Source: JABDFW01 sp035550215
GTDB taxonomy: Bacteria; Bacteroidota; Bacteroidia; Chitinophagales; Chitinophagaceae
Direction: 5' to 3'
Assembly: GCA_035550215.1 (NCBI GenBank)
Contig: DASZPM010000002.1
Coordinates: 124,001-188,000, forward strand
DNA length: 64,000 nucleotides
Within the stretch, counting starts at the first letter, position 1; the number at the start of each line of letters is the position of its first letter. Position numbers and translations under genes: made by a program. The notes beneath the pieces were generated by a model, which saw only the letters and a list, made by a program, of their open reading frames with translations, had not been told where the DNA came from and did not search any database. This document shows positions 17,486 to 25,689 of the stretch, piece after piece.

Positions 17486-18100
17486 ATGGATAATAACAAA
17501 GCGCATTGGGAGAACATATATAGCTCAAAACAGTCAAACGAAGTTAGTTGGACGCAGGCCGTGCCGGAGGCCTCGCTTGCATTGCTGCATGATATAAACC
17601 CGGCCAAAAACGCTGCTGTTATTGATGTTGGCGGCGGAGACAGCACACTTGCAGATTTTTTGCTGAAAGAAGGCTTTACTAATATTACGGTACTGGATAT
17701 TTCAGCCGCAGCGCTTAACAGGGCAAAGGCGCGGTTGAACGGCGATGCCAATAGCATTACATGGATAGAAACGGATATATTAGAATTTATACCCGGGCGC
17801 TGCTATGACATTTGGCATGACCGTGCGGCTTTTCACTTTCTCACCACTACCCAGGAGGTGGAACAGTATGTAAAATTAGCAGAACGGAGTATTACGCCCG
17901 GCGGCTTTGCTATTATCGCCACCTTTGCAGAAAATGGCCCGGAAAAGTGCAGTGGGCTAATAGTAAAGCGTTATAATGCACAACAACTGGCAGAAGTGTT
18001 TGGCAAGGGGTTTACTATTATAGGTTCTGTCTATCAGCAGCATGTAACACCTTTTAATACGCAACAGCGTTTTTTGTTCAGCGTGTTTAAAAAATTGTAA
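17486..18100 (+). CDS. Class I SAM-dependent methyltransferase
   Basis: A 204-residue protein with the Rossmann-type methyltransferase core: motif I AAVIDVGGGDSTLADFLL (about 43-60), motif II-like NITVLDISAAALNRAKARL, and post-motif segment WHDRAAFHFLT. The W-x-x-x-Y-x-x-K-x-x-x-x-SW N-terminus (HWENIYSSKQSNEVSW) is typical of a small family often annotated as tellurite-resistance-like or thiopurine-type methyltransferases. The methyl acceptor is not predictable. It converges on ruvX with 30 bases between stops. Confidence 0.85.
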   Translation: MDNNKAHWENIYSSKQSNEVSWTQAVPEASLALLHDINPAKNAAVIDVGGGDSTLADFLLKEGFTNITVLDISAAALNRAKARLNGDANSITWIETDILEFIPGRCYDIWHDRAAFHFLTTTQEVEQYVKLAERSITPGGFAIIATFAENGPEKCSGLIVKRYNAQQLAEVFGKGFTIIGSVYQQHVTPFNTQQRFLFSVFKKL

Positions 18101-18130
18101 GCAAACAGGTAATAGCATTGCCAGGCTGCG

Positions 18131-18541
18131 TTACCTGTTATTAAGGTACTCCTGCAGCATAATGGTGGCGGCAATCTGGTCAACATTGCCTTTAACACGG
18201 CGGTCTTTTTTCTTCATGCCCATCTCGAGCATCGCCTGGGTAGCCATGCGGCTGGTGTAACGCTCGTCAACTTTTTTTACAGGCATTGATGGCATGTTTT
18301 TTTGCAGCCGCTTTATAAAGGCTGCTACCAGTGGCGTTGCATGGGTGTCGGAGTCGTCCCAGTTTTTGGGTTCACCTATCAGTATCAGTTCCACCTGTTC
18401 GTCAGCGCAGTATTTTTTAAGAAAGGCCATCAGTTCTTTGGTATCAATAGTGGTAAGTGCTGAAGCAATTATTTGCAGCGGGTCGGTAACTGCAATACCT
18501 GTGCGCTTACCGCCATAATCAATACACATTATACGGGCCAT
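18131..18541 (-). CDS. ruvX: RuvX/YqgF putative Holliday junction resolvase-like nuclease
   Basis: I begin at the ATG at 18541 because family members start MARIxxIDYGxKRxGIAxTD; the frame continues upstream to 18601 without support. The 136-residue protein has the RNase H-fold motifs: N-terminal acidic strand (CIDYGGKRTGIAVTD), central LILIGEPKN, and C-terminal VDERYTSRMA with a final Asp-containing helix (GNVDQIAATIMLQEYL). YqgF proteins act in pre-16S rRNA 5' end maturation and perhaps in recombination. The candidate -7 element on this strand (TATCTTCG) is imperfect. Confidence 0.9.
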   Translation of the reverse strand: MARIMCIDYGGKRTGIAVTDPLQIIASALTTIDTKELMAFLKKYCADEQVELILIGEPKNWDDSDTHATPLVAAFIKRLQKNMPSMPVKKVDERYTSRMATQAMLEMGMKKKDRRVKGNVDQIAATIMLQEYLNNR

Positions 18542-18685
18542 AATGCGAAGATAATTTAATAGCAGGTAAGTAGCTGGTAATTGAGGAGGTAGTAATTGCA
18601 AATGACCGGGTATTAGGTTGTTTCGCCTGTAATTACTACAATGGCAAAATAAACACCTATGCTGTCAGCAATTCATCGGCCTGCA

Positions 18686-18713
18686 AATAAAAAACCCCCG
18701 CGGAAGCGGGGGT
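18686..18713 (-). terminator. Rho-independent terminator of the lipoprotein/barrel operon
   Basis: CCCCCGC at 18695-18701 pairs with GCGGGGG at 18706-18712 around GGAA. Read on the minus strand the hairpin is followed by a U-rich tract (TTTTTTATTT). It lies just after the stop at 18742 and separates that operon from ruvX. Confidence 0.8.
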
Positions 18714-18741
18714 GAAGGTTTGAGTAGTTATGAAGCCGTTA

Positions 18742-20412
18742 CTACGGGCAATTAAGGTTAAAGGTTAAAAATGCTGTTACCGTGTTGGTGGCGGCGTTGT
18801 AAGTGGCCGTGCCTCCCAGCCCGTTTTCCTGCGGAAAGTTCGTGTCGTTTTTATTAAAGGTGCCTGTTGTGGTGTAGTAACCGCCGCCATAATATGTGGC
18901 AACAAAATAGGTAGCGCCATTTTCAAGCTGAAATGCTGCCTGCCCGCGGTTTATGTATACTATTTGCCATTGCCACCAGGGCGCATTAAGTTTATATAAG
19001 AACACCCATGCCCCTACATTAGCCACTACTTTTTTGTTGGTGCATTTGCCCTGCACAAACAATTTTACGTTTATCATTTGCGGCGGAGCGGGCGGGTTAA
19101 TGGTTATTGTTACGGCCCCTGCAGTACATGGGTTAAAGAAGGCTGTTTCGGCAATTTTTGAGGTTGGGTCGCCCCTGCGGGTGTAGCAAACCAGCTTACA
19201 TCTTCCTATGTTCGGTACGCGTGGTATAACGGTTACCAGGCCATCATATAAAGTTGCAACAGTAGCCCATGTGGCGTCTGTGTACAGGCCGCCAAGGTAT
19301 TGGCCATTAGCATCAACCAGTACAAGTTCGTATTGCGGTCTCAGGGCAGGATTGCCTATGCGTACGGTTACGCGCAGGGCGTTTCGGCAGGGAGAATAAA
19401 ACCACCAGTCAATGTTCCAGCAGGAGAGGTGGCTTGCCTGGAACTGCAGGCTTATTTTACCGCTGCCATCCAGCACTACGGTAGAGGTAGTTTCATATTT
19501 CCATTGGCCGGTTTGTTCGTTCATACTCCATATAGGTATTGTATCACCTACCTGTACGGGCTGGTCTGTTTCAGGGTTTATGAGCTCTGCGTTAAGCTCG
19601 GCAGATACAGTGATAGGTTTTGAAAAGAACTTAACATCACTGTTGCCGGCCTTCATTTTTATTGACAGGAAGCCACCGGTTTTAAAAGTAACCTCGTGGT
19701 ACTCCTGCCCATCCCTTTCTACGTCAACCGGGTTAAACCCGCCGGGAAAGGCCAGCATGGATGACTGGGTTGATGTGCCAAAATGTACAATGCTGCTTTG
19801 TAATGATGAAGCATTAATTACATTGTGATTTTCATCCATCATTTGCGTGCCGTCGTCAATGGTTATGGTGGATGTTTCCGTCATGGTTGATGTAGTGGAC
19901 GTTTGCAGAGAAGTAGCCGGTGCCACGCCACTGTTTAAAGATGTACTTTTTTGCAAAACGGATGTGCCGTCTGCAGGATGTGCGTATTCCAGCGCGAGTA
20001 TAGTATGGTCAACCGGCGTTGTGTCGCTGGTAACCATAAACGTTTGTGACACGGGTGCAAAGCCGGGTATGTTTGCATATACGTTAAATATCACCGGGTT
20101 TTCGGGTGATGGGTTTGCAGATGCGTCAAGCGCCAGTGGCAAAAAGCCATTAGATGTTTTAAAGTCAGTGCCACCAGAGCCCATTAAAACCTTGTCGGCA
20201 TCTTTGCCTGATATCTGCACTGTAAATTTATCCGGCTGGGTTGTTGAATTGCTGTTGGCATTTACAAACCTTATAAGTATGGGTGATTTGTATACATCAG
20301 TATTTACACTCCATGTTATATTGTCAGTGGGTTTCTTACAACCCGTAACAAGACCGGCACATGCCACCGCGGCAAAAATGATTGTTAGCAGTAAAGAATA
20401 TTTTGTTTTCAT
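18742..20412 (-). CDS. Large surface lipoprotein, FAM171/CILP-like extracellular modules
   Basis: A 556-residue protein with lipobox GLVTGC. The mature chain begins with an unannotated domain, then a Ser/Thr-rich linker (about residues 165-190), then a stretch with IPIWSMNEQTGQWKYE and later FQASHLSCWNIDWW. The pattern IPxWxxxExTGxW followed by HLSxWNxD recurs in extracellular proteins of the FAM171/CILP type and in many Bacteroidota surface lipoproteins. The C-terminal half has Ig-like strands. It follows the barrel gene at 20435 by 22 bases in the same direction, so the two likely form one operon. A ligand-binding or adhesion role is only an inference. Confidence 0.65.
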   Translation of the reverse strand: MKTKYSLLLTIIFAAVACAGLVTGCKKPTDNITWSVNTDVYKSPILIRFVNANSNSTTQPDKFTVQISGKDADKVLMGSGGTDFKTSNGFLPLALDASANPSPENPVIFNVYANIPGFAPVSQTFMVTSDTTPVDHTILALEYAHPADGTSVLQKSTSLNSGVAPATSLQTSTTSTMTETSTITIDDGTQMMDENHNVINASSLQSSIVHFGTSTQSSMLAFPGGFNPVDVERDGQEYHEVTFKTGGFLSIKMKAGNSDVKFFSKPITVSAELNAELINPETDQPVQVGDTIPIWSMNEQTGQWKYETTSTVVLDGSGKISLQFQASHLSCWNIDWWFYSPCRNALRVTVRIGNPALRPQYELVLVDANGQYLGGLYTDATWATVATLYDGLVTVIPRVPNIGRCKLVCYTRRGDPTSKIAETAFFNPCTAGAVTITINPPAPPQMINVKLFVQGKCTNKKVVANVGAWVFLYKLNAPWWQWQIVYINRGQAAFQLENGATYFVATYYGGGYYTTTGTFNKNDTNFPQENGLGGTATYNAATNTVTAFLTFNLNCP

Positions 20413-20434
20413 TTTGCGTGAAATTTTGAGGTGT

Positions 20435-21196
20435 TTAAAGTCTAAAGCTGAAATTAAGTTGCAAAACAGGCAGCCAGCGGTAAGTGCTTAAGTTTTGCTG
20501 TAACTGGGCGTTGTTTTCTTCATTAGGTGCAAGGGCCTTTGTAGCAATAATGGTAGTTTGCGGTGCAGTTAAATAATATGTGCCGAGGTCTAAGTTTATA
20601 TTAAATAACCTGTTTGGAAAAGTTCTGAAAAAGCCAACGCCAAGATAAGGGGCCAGTCCCTGCCAGTTGGCAGATATTTGCATAGAGCCAAATTCATCGG
20701 GCGTAAAACTTATGTTGCCAAATGTAATATTTTCGGTAGGGGTTATATCTGCAATTGTTTTTGCTTTTACGAAATATCCCGCGCCGACTGAAACCCTGAA
20801 GCCGCTGCCGCCAAAAGGTTGCAGGTCGGCAATAAGGTGTACGTTGGTAAAGTTTACATTAAGGCCAATGTTTGATTTAAATGAGTTTAGTTTGAACGAG
20901 TTTGGCAAATTAACAGGAGTTACGCCTGCACCCAGCCTGGCTGAGACCCGGGGCAAAATGCCGTATCGTAAATCGCCGCCAATACCGGCAGTACCTGCAT
21001 AAAAAATAATGGCTTTTTTGTGCGTAAAGCCCGGTATTATAGATTTTTCCACGTAACCACGGGCTAATAGCATACCCCCGCCTGGTGGCTGGTTTTGCAG
21101 GCTGTTAAACCTGGTTGTCAGTGCTTCCATATCCTGTGCCTTGGCCGTATTATACAGGGCGCAACACAGTAACATGATGATATTTACTGGTTTCAT
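20435..21196 (-). CDS. Outer membrane beta-barrel protein, function unknown
   Basis: The start at 21196 gives the signal peptide MKPVNIIMLLCCALYNTAKAQ; the longer frame to 21232 lacks support. The mature 230 residues have amphipathic strands: GRYGIL-like turns, FGGSGFRVSVGAGYFVKAK, LAPYLGVGFFR, and a terminal WLPVLQLNFSFRL ending in Leu after an aromatic strand. It is probably a small outer membrane barrel. It is the first gene of a likely two-gene operon with the large lipoprotein at 18742. Confidence 0.65.
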   Translation of the reverse strand: MKPVNIIMLLCCALYNTAKAQDMEALTTRFNSLQNQPPGGGMLLARGYVEKSIIPGFTHKKAIIFYAGTAGIGGDLRYGILPRVSARLGAGVTPVNLPNSFKLNSFKSNIGLNVNFTNVHLIADLQPFGGSGFRVSVGAGYFVKAKTIADITPTENITFGNISFTPDEFGSMQISANWQGLAPYLGVGFFRTFPNRLFNINLDLGTYYLTAPQTTIIATKALAPNEENNAQLQQNLSTYRWLPVLQLNFSFRL

Positions 21197-21519
21197 TACA
21201 AGTGAGGTTTGGGTAAACAAATTATTAAGCAATCATTATGGTATAAAAAGTATTACATCGGATCTAAGACTAATTAAATGTACTTTCTTTTCCATAATCA
21301 AAAAATAAAAAATATCTGCAGATATTTATGTAGGGGCTATGGTTTCAAAAACATATTCTACATACTGATAATACGGGGAGTGTTTGTTTTGGTTTATTGA
21401 GAAAGCAAATATTTTTTTATTTTTTTTAAGGCAACCTTTCTGTTTCTTTTACGTATTAAGAGCGCCTGCATAATATAGCTGGGCTTTTTTTAGCAACGGT
21501 ATATTATAAATAACAGCGG
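21197..21519. other. AT-rich intergenic region
   Basis: The 320 bases between the barrel gene and the PAP2 gene hold long A/T tracts (about 21420-21430) and no convincing reading frame. It should contain the promoter of the leftward barrel/lipoprotein operon. I could not place a full TTTG-N19-TAnnTTTG match. Confidence 0.4.
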
Positions 21520-22152
21520 TTAATGTTTGTTAAACCCAGGGCCAGCCAGGACTGTATATAAAAAGGCAGCAAACGCCGTAATTATACCTACCACTATGCC
21601 TGCTGCAACATCAAAAGGAAAATGTTGTGCGAGGTATATACGCGAATAGCCTACCAGCATAGCATAAATAAGCCCGGCAACGAGCCACCAATTTTTGGGT
21701 ATGAGAAGGCAAAAAATTAAATAGATTGAAAAGGCTGTGCCGGTATGCCCTGAGGGAAAGCTTGATATTAGCCATGGCTGCACAAACCACACATGGTGTA
21801 TAAGGCTGTGGTCGGGTATGGCTTTCCATGGTCGGGGTGCGTCTGGAATTATAACATACTTGCAAACCTGTATAAGAATAGTTGATACTATGAAACCAAT
21901 AACAAGCAGGGGCCATGCTTTTTTTTGCTTTAAAATAAATACTACAGCAAGTAAAGCAGCTATCCATATTAAAGCATCGCCCATATTTGTCCATACACCA
22001 AAAAAATAATCTGCGGCTATTCCAAGGTTGCCGTTAAGCAGTAAAAAAAGTTGGCTTTTACCCGTTGCGTACGATGCGCCAAACAATACTGCAGCAAGCA
22101 CAGCAGCAATGCAGGTACCATAAATAAATTGTTTTATGTTTAGTGTTACCAT
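21520..22152 (-). CDS. PAP2 family phosphatase, membrane-bound
   Basis: A 210-residue protein with about six membrane helices and the three phosphatase signatures: CKYVIIPDAPRP for the first (Lys and Arg-Pro separated by eight residues rather than the usual six), SFPSGHTGTAFS for the second, and SRIYLAQHFPFDVAAG for the third with its His and Asp. It should dephosphorylate a lipid phosphate such as phosphatidic acid or undecaprenyl pyrophosphate on the periplasmic side. It lies 32 bases downstream of the HAD gene on the same strand. Confidence 0.85.
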   Translation of the reverse strand: MVTLNIKQFIYGTCIAAVLAAVLFGASYATGKSQLFLLLNGNLGIAADYFFGVWTNMGDALIWIAALLAVVFILKQKKAWPLLVIGFIVSTILIQVCKYVIIPDAPRPWKAIPDHSLIHHVWFVQPWLISSFPSGHTGTAFSIYLIFCLLIPKNWWLVAGLIYAMLVGYSRIYLAQHFPFDVAAGIVVGIITAFAAFLYTVLAGPGFNKH

Positions 22153-22184
22153 GTAATACTTAAAATTGCTTTTACAAATAAAAA

Positions 22185-22847
22185 TTATGCAATAAGCAAC
22201 TGCAGTTCATCTTCACCAAAATCATTTAACGATGGCAATACAATATCTGCAGCGCCCCAGCATGGCCTGTCATATACTGCGCGGTCTGGCACAACAACGC
22301 ATTTCATTCTTGCTGCTTTGGCTGCAATCATCCCTGCAAAACTGTCTTCAAAGCAAATACACTCCAGCGGGTGAGCGCCCAGTATTTCAGCACAGTTAAT
22401 ATATACTTCCGGGTGCGGCTTGGCATATTTTAACAGGTGGGCCGACGCGTGGTGATGAACACTTGGGGTTAAATTGTATATCTCCATTACCAGTTCAATA
22501 AGCTGTTTTGGCGACGATGAGGCGATACCGATTTTAAACTGCCTGCTGGTAAAAAAATTAAATATATACTGCATGCCGGGCATGGCAATATAAGCAGCGG
22601 AAACCTTACCCATAACAGTATCGAATATTTCCTGTTCCAGCTTATTAACATCAACATCAGTAATATTAAAATGGCGCATCCACCATTCTATAAATTCTTT
22701 AGTTCGCAGCCCGGTTGTGTGGCGATAGTCTTGGTCTGTAAGGCTTACATTATACTTTGCAAAAACTTCATTGGCAGCTTCGTTCCACAATGGCTCACTG
22801 TTAATAAGCAGGCCATCCATATCAAAAATAACCGTATTAAGTCGCAT
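22185..22847 (-). CDS. HAD-superfamily phosphatase, beta-phosphoglucomutase/HxpB-like
   Basis: The start at 22847 (MRLNTVIFDMDG) fits the family; the extension to 22868 does not. HAD motifs: I, VIFDMDGLLINSEPLW (nucleophile Asp and acid-base Asp); II, GIASSSPKQL; III, YAKPHPEVY; IV, ECICFEDSFAGMIAAKAA. The cap domain is the small helical type. It resembles hexitol/2-deoxyglucose-6-phosphate phosphatases and beta-phosphoglucomutase, so a sugar phosphate is the likely substrate. A -7 box (TATCTTTG on the minus strand at 22866-22873) predicts a short leader. The PAP2 gene follows in the same transcript. Confidence 0.85.
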   Translation of the reverse strand: MRLNTVIFDMDGLLINSEPLWNEAANEVFAKYNVSLTDQDYRHTTGLRTKEFIEWWMRHFNITDVDVNKLEQEIFDTVMGKVSAAYIAMPGMQYIFNFFTSRQFKIGIASSSPKQLIELVMEIYNLTPSVHHHASAHLLKYAKPHPEVYINCAEILGAHPLECICFEDSFAGMIAAKAARMKCVVVPDRAVYDRPCWGAADIVLPSLNDFGEDELQLLIA

Positions 22848-23159
22848 CAGATTTATTAAGAGCGGCAAAGATAGTCAATAGGTTTTAAGTCTCATTGCCC
22901 GGGCTAATCATTAAATAGGCTGCTTGCTCTATTCCAGTACAAATATTACGCTTACTTTAAAGTCGAATTTTAATTTTTAAACGCTCACATTGCCGGTCAA
23001 TGCTTAAAAAAGCAGTGGCAAGTAAAATCACGGTTTTATAAAAATAGTTTTTGAGTATATGATTTAAACAATGCTGCATTAATATAAATTTTATGCTGCC
23101 AAATGTTAACAATATATTTATATACTTATTTTGCCGATGTTTGCCAAACAGTTAGAAGC
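22848..23159. other. Divergent intergenic region, HAD and PlsC-like genes
   Basis: About 310 bases without a coding frame. It holds the leftward -7 box TATCTTTG at 22866-22873 for the HAD gene. Near 23129-23135 it has TATTTTG, one base short of the -7 consensus, for the rightward acyltransferase. The middle (22960-23100) is very AT-rich. Confidence 0.45.
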
Positions 23160-23930
23160 ATGAGTGCATTTTTTGAACGGTTGAAACATATAAAAATATT
23201 CCGGGCCTGTATTTATGCCGTTGTTGGCGCATTTACCTACCCGGGCCTGGTTATTATTAACAAATTGAAGATTGAGGGTACCGAGCACCTTGAAAACCTG
23301 CCCAAAAAAAACGTGTTGTTTGTTAGTAACCATCAAACTTATTTTGCAGACGTTATAACATTTATCCATATTTTTTGCGCGGTTAAATGGCGTAAGCGCA
23401 ATAAGCTGGGCATACCTTTTTACCTGCTTAACCCCTTTACGCGGATATATTTTGTGGCGGCTGAGGAAACAATGAACGGCACCCTTATAAGCCGTATATT
23501 TAAGATGGCAGGTGCGCTAACGGTAAAGCGCACATGGCGTGCAGAGGGCAAAGAAGTACGCCGCGGTTTAGACCCCAGCGACACACGCAAAATAACGGGC
23601 GCTTTACAAAACAACTGGATTATTACTTTTCCGCAGGGCACCACAAAGCCTTTTGCTCCCGGCCGTAAAGGAACGGCCTATATAATTAAAAACTGCCAGC
23701 CTGTAGTAATTCCTGTTGTTATAAATGGCTTTTGGCGGGCATTTACCAAACGGGGCCTTACGTTTAAAAAGAAAGGCTCATTAATATCTATACGGTTTAA
23801 ACCACCGATGGTTATTGACTACAATAACACCGTGGATGAGATTTTAGAGCAGGTAATGGACGCTATTGAGCAAAGCAAAAAGTTTATGCTAAAAGGCAAA
23901 CACCATGTAATGACGCTGCTGGATAAATAG
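23160..23930 (+). CDS. PlsC-like 1-acyl-glycerol-phosphate acyltransferase family protein
   Basis: I choose the ATG at 23160 (MSAFFERLKH); the frame is open from 23103. The 256-residue protein has the PlsC acyltransferase block: motif I NHQTYFAD (Asn57-Asp64, catalytic His and Asp), motif II around NPFTRIYFVAAEE, motif III FPQGTTKP (the usual form is FPEGTR, so Glu and Arg are replaced) and motif IV VIPVVINGF. Such enzymes transfer an acyl group to lysophosphatidic acid or to an amino-lipid in membrane lipid synthesis. The altered motif III is seen in some Bacteroidota homologues, as I recall, and may mark a different acceptor. Confidence 0.8.
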   Translation: MSAFFERLKHIKIFRACIYAVVGAFTYPGLVIINKLKIEGTEHLENLPKKNVLFVSNHQTYFADVITFIHIFCAVKWRKRNKLGIPFYLLNPFTRIYFVAAEETMNGTLISRIFKMAGALTVKRTWRAEGKEVRRGLDPSDTRKITGALQNNWIITFPQGTTKPFAPGRKGTAYIIKNCQPVVIPVVINGFWRAFTKRGLTFKKKGSLISIRFKPPMVIDYNNTVDEILEQVMDAIEQSKKFMLKGKHHVMTLLDK

Positions 23931-23982
23931 CACAGGCAGCTTAAGCAACCTCAGTCACCAATTAACCAGCCCTACCTATCAA

Positions 23983-24651
23983 CTATTTCTCAAATACCAG
24001 TGCATCGGGGTTTGCGCCAAGTTCTTTAAGGGCTGTGAGGATAGCTTCATTAAACGGGTCGGGGCCGCACACATAAAATGGCTGCGCAAAATTGGTGATG
24101 TGCTGTTGCAGAAAGGCTTTATCAATACGGCCGTGGTAATAGGCAGATGTATTCTCTTCAGAAAGTATATTAATTAAATTTTCACCCAGCATTTTTTCAA
24201 ACTCATCTTTTAAAATAATGTCGCTGGCTGTTTTGTTGGCAAACAGCAGTTTGCAGTCGCCAATTTTATTTTGTGTATACAGGTGGCGCAATATGGCAAT
24301 AAAAGGGGTAACGCCCGCACCGCCTGCAATAAATACTCCCTCGCCTTTATACTCAATGGTGCCCCAGGCATCACTTATTTCAAACATATCCCCCGGTTTT
24401 ACCTGCAGCAACTGGTTGGTAACGCCGTCGTGGTTAGTGTAGCTTTTAATCGTAAACTCCAGCGTGCCTGCGCCGGGCAGGCTGGTAAACGTAAAGGGGC
24501 GTTTCTCCTGTTCCCAGCCTTCTTTTAAAATGCTTAAGTCAGTTGCCTGGCCGGGTTTATACATAAAACCTTCCGGCTTTTCCACCTCAAAATGATGCAC
24601 ATTATGTGTTACCTGCGTAACAGATAATACTCTTACAGGATAGTTTGACAT
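23983..24651 (-). CDS. Flavodoxin/ferredoxin reductase-like FAD/NAD(P)-binding oxidoreductase
   Basis: A 222-residue single-unit FNR fold. FAD-binding domain: HFEVEKPEGFMYKPGQATDL, then EKRPFTFTSLPG (RPFTFTS takes the place of the RxYS FAD motif). NAD(P)-binding domain: FIAGGAGVTPFIAILRHLY, KLLFANKT, and the C-terminal FYVCGPDPFNEAI. No iron-sulfur or globin domain is fused. It likely moves electrons between NAD(P)H and a flavodoxin or ferredoxin in the cytoplasm. It is divergent from the TonB-domain gene at 24720 with 68 bases between starts. Confidence 0.85.
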   Translation of the reverse strand: MSNYPVRVLSVTQVTHNVHHFEVEKPEGFMYKPGQATDLSILKEGWEQEKRPFTFTSLPGAGTLEFTIKSYTNHDGVTNQLLQVKPGDMFEISDAWGTIEYKGEGVFIAGGAGVTPFIAILRHLYTQNKIGDCKLLFANKTASDIILKDEFEKMLGENLINILSEENTSAYYHGRIDKAFLQQHITNFAQPFYVCGPDPFNEAILTALKELGANPDALVFEK

Positions 24652-24719
24652 AAAATTGAATTTTCACTATTAAAGTAATACATTTTTTATGCATTTTTGT
24701 TGGATTAAATTTCAACTCT

Positions 24720-25469
24720 ATGCTTAAATTAATCTTTTCTTTTTTTCTGCTGCTTTCAGCGTATGCTGGCCTGGCCCAAACGGATACTATTTATGTATAT
24801 AACGATAAAGACTGGCGGCCAACAACCAGGCAACAGGCTTATTTTTATGGTAAGATATTTAAAGAGGGTAATAGTTGGCGAAGGTTTGATTATTGGGTTA
24901 AAACAAATATTATGCAGATGGATGGCTATTACAAAGACTCTGCTACCAGTATTAAAAATGGCCCTGCAAATTATTATACTGAAACAGGATATCTTGACGA
25001 CTCATCCAATTATGTGGAAAATGAAAGAAGCTCAGCGTATTATTTTTATCCAAATCATAAGCTTAAAGCTTACATAATATTTGATACAACGGGTGAACCC
25101 CTTGAACAAAAAGGGTATGATGATAACGGAAAAGAGATGCCAGGTTTTATTGTTCAACAAGGTGGGCTATTTAAGGGTGGTATAGTGCAATGGCAGAAAT
25201 ATATAAAATATCACCTGTTAAACCATCCTCCCAAACGATGGCAAAATGGAGAAATTTGGGGAAGTGTAGATGTAAGTTTTGCAATTGAAAAAGACGGCAG
25301 TATAGATCAAGTTGAAGTGAGCAGATCTTCCGGGTACAAGGAACTTGATGACAATGCTGTTGAAATTATCAGCGGCAGTCCAAAATGGAAACCTGCAATA
25401 AGGTTCAATGTTCCTGTAGTATATTATCAGAAACAACAAATTAGTTACGCCAGGGCGGAGACGGATTAA
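24720..25469 (+). CDS. Secreted protein with TonB C-terminal domain
   Basis: The 249-residue protein has a signal peptide (MLKLIFSFFLLLSAYAGLAQ). The middle carries repeats of the MORN/YwqK type (GYYKDSATSIKNGPANYYTE, AYYFYPNHKLKAYIIFD). The last 80 residues match the TonB C-terminal energy-transducer fold: GSVDVSFAIEKDGSIDQVEV, SRSSGYKELDDNAVEIIS, and PKWKPAIRFNVPV. It lacks the N-terminal membrane anchor and proline-rich spacer of true TonB, so I do not expect it to energise transport. Such secreted TonB-like domains are frequent in Bacteroidota with unknown roles. Confidence 0.75.
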   Translation: MLKLIFSFFLLLSAYAGLAQTDTIYVYNDKDWRPTTRQQAYFYGKIFKEGNSWRRFDYWVKTNIMQMDGYYKDSATSIKNGPANYYTETGYLDDSSNYVENERSSAYYFYPNHKLKAYIIFDTTGEPLEQKGYDDNGKEMPGFIVQQGGLFKGGIVQWQKYIKYHLLNHPPKRWQNGEIWGSVDVSFAIEKDGSIDQVEVSRSSGYKELDDNAVEIISGSPKWKPAIRFNVPVVYYQKQQISYARAETD

Positions 25470-25631
25470 CCCATGTTAATGTGTCCCGGGGTTGAAATAT
25501 ACGATACCATAGCTTGTCTTGCAAGCACTGTAACAAGAGCGCCTTATTATAGATAATTTTTGGCCGTAACTGCATACTGTTTGTAGCAAAAGCGCACCCT
25601 GTGTTTTTATATTTATTACCATGTTTGCTTT

Positions 25632-25669
25632 AAATAAAAAAGCCGTCCCGGTTTTAACCCGGAACGGCC
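25632..25669 (-). terminator. Rho-independent terminator after the DUF6600 gene
   Basis: On the minus strand, GCCGTTCCGGGT pairs with ACCGGGACGGC around a TAAA loop, with one bulge, and is followed by TTTTTTATTT. It lies 21 bases beyond the stop at 25690. The U run gives the direction clearly. Confidence 0.85.
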
Positions 25670-25689
25670 GATGTTGCTTGCGTTTTCCC

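Noticed and set aside
19847..20491. 214-codon plus-strand frame opposite the large lipoprotein gene
   Set aside because: The minus-strand gene has a lipobox, domain motifs and a matching terminator; the plus-strand product is compositionally random.
24720..25469. TonB energy transducer
   Set aside because: The C-terminal fold is TonB-like but there is a cleavable signal peptide and no membrane anchor or proline-rich spacer, so it should not transduce energy.
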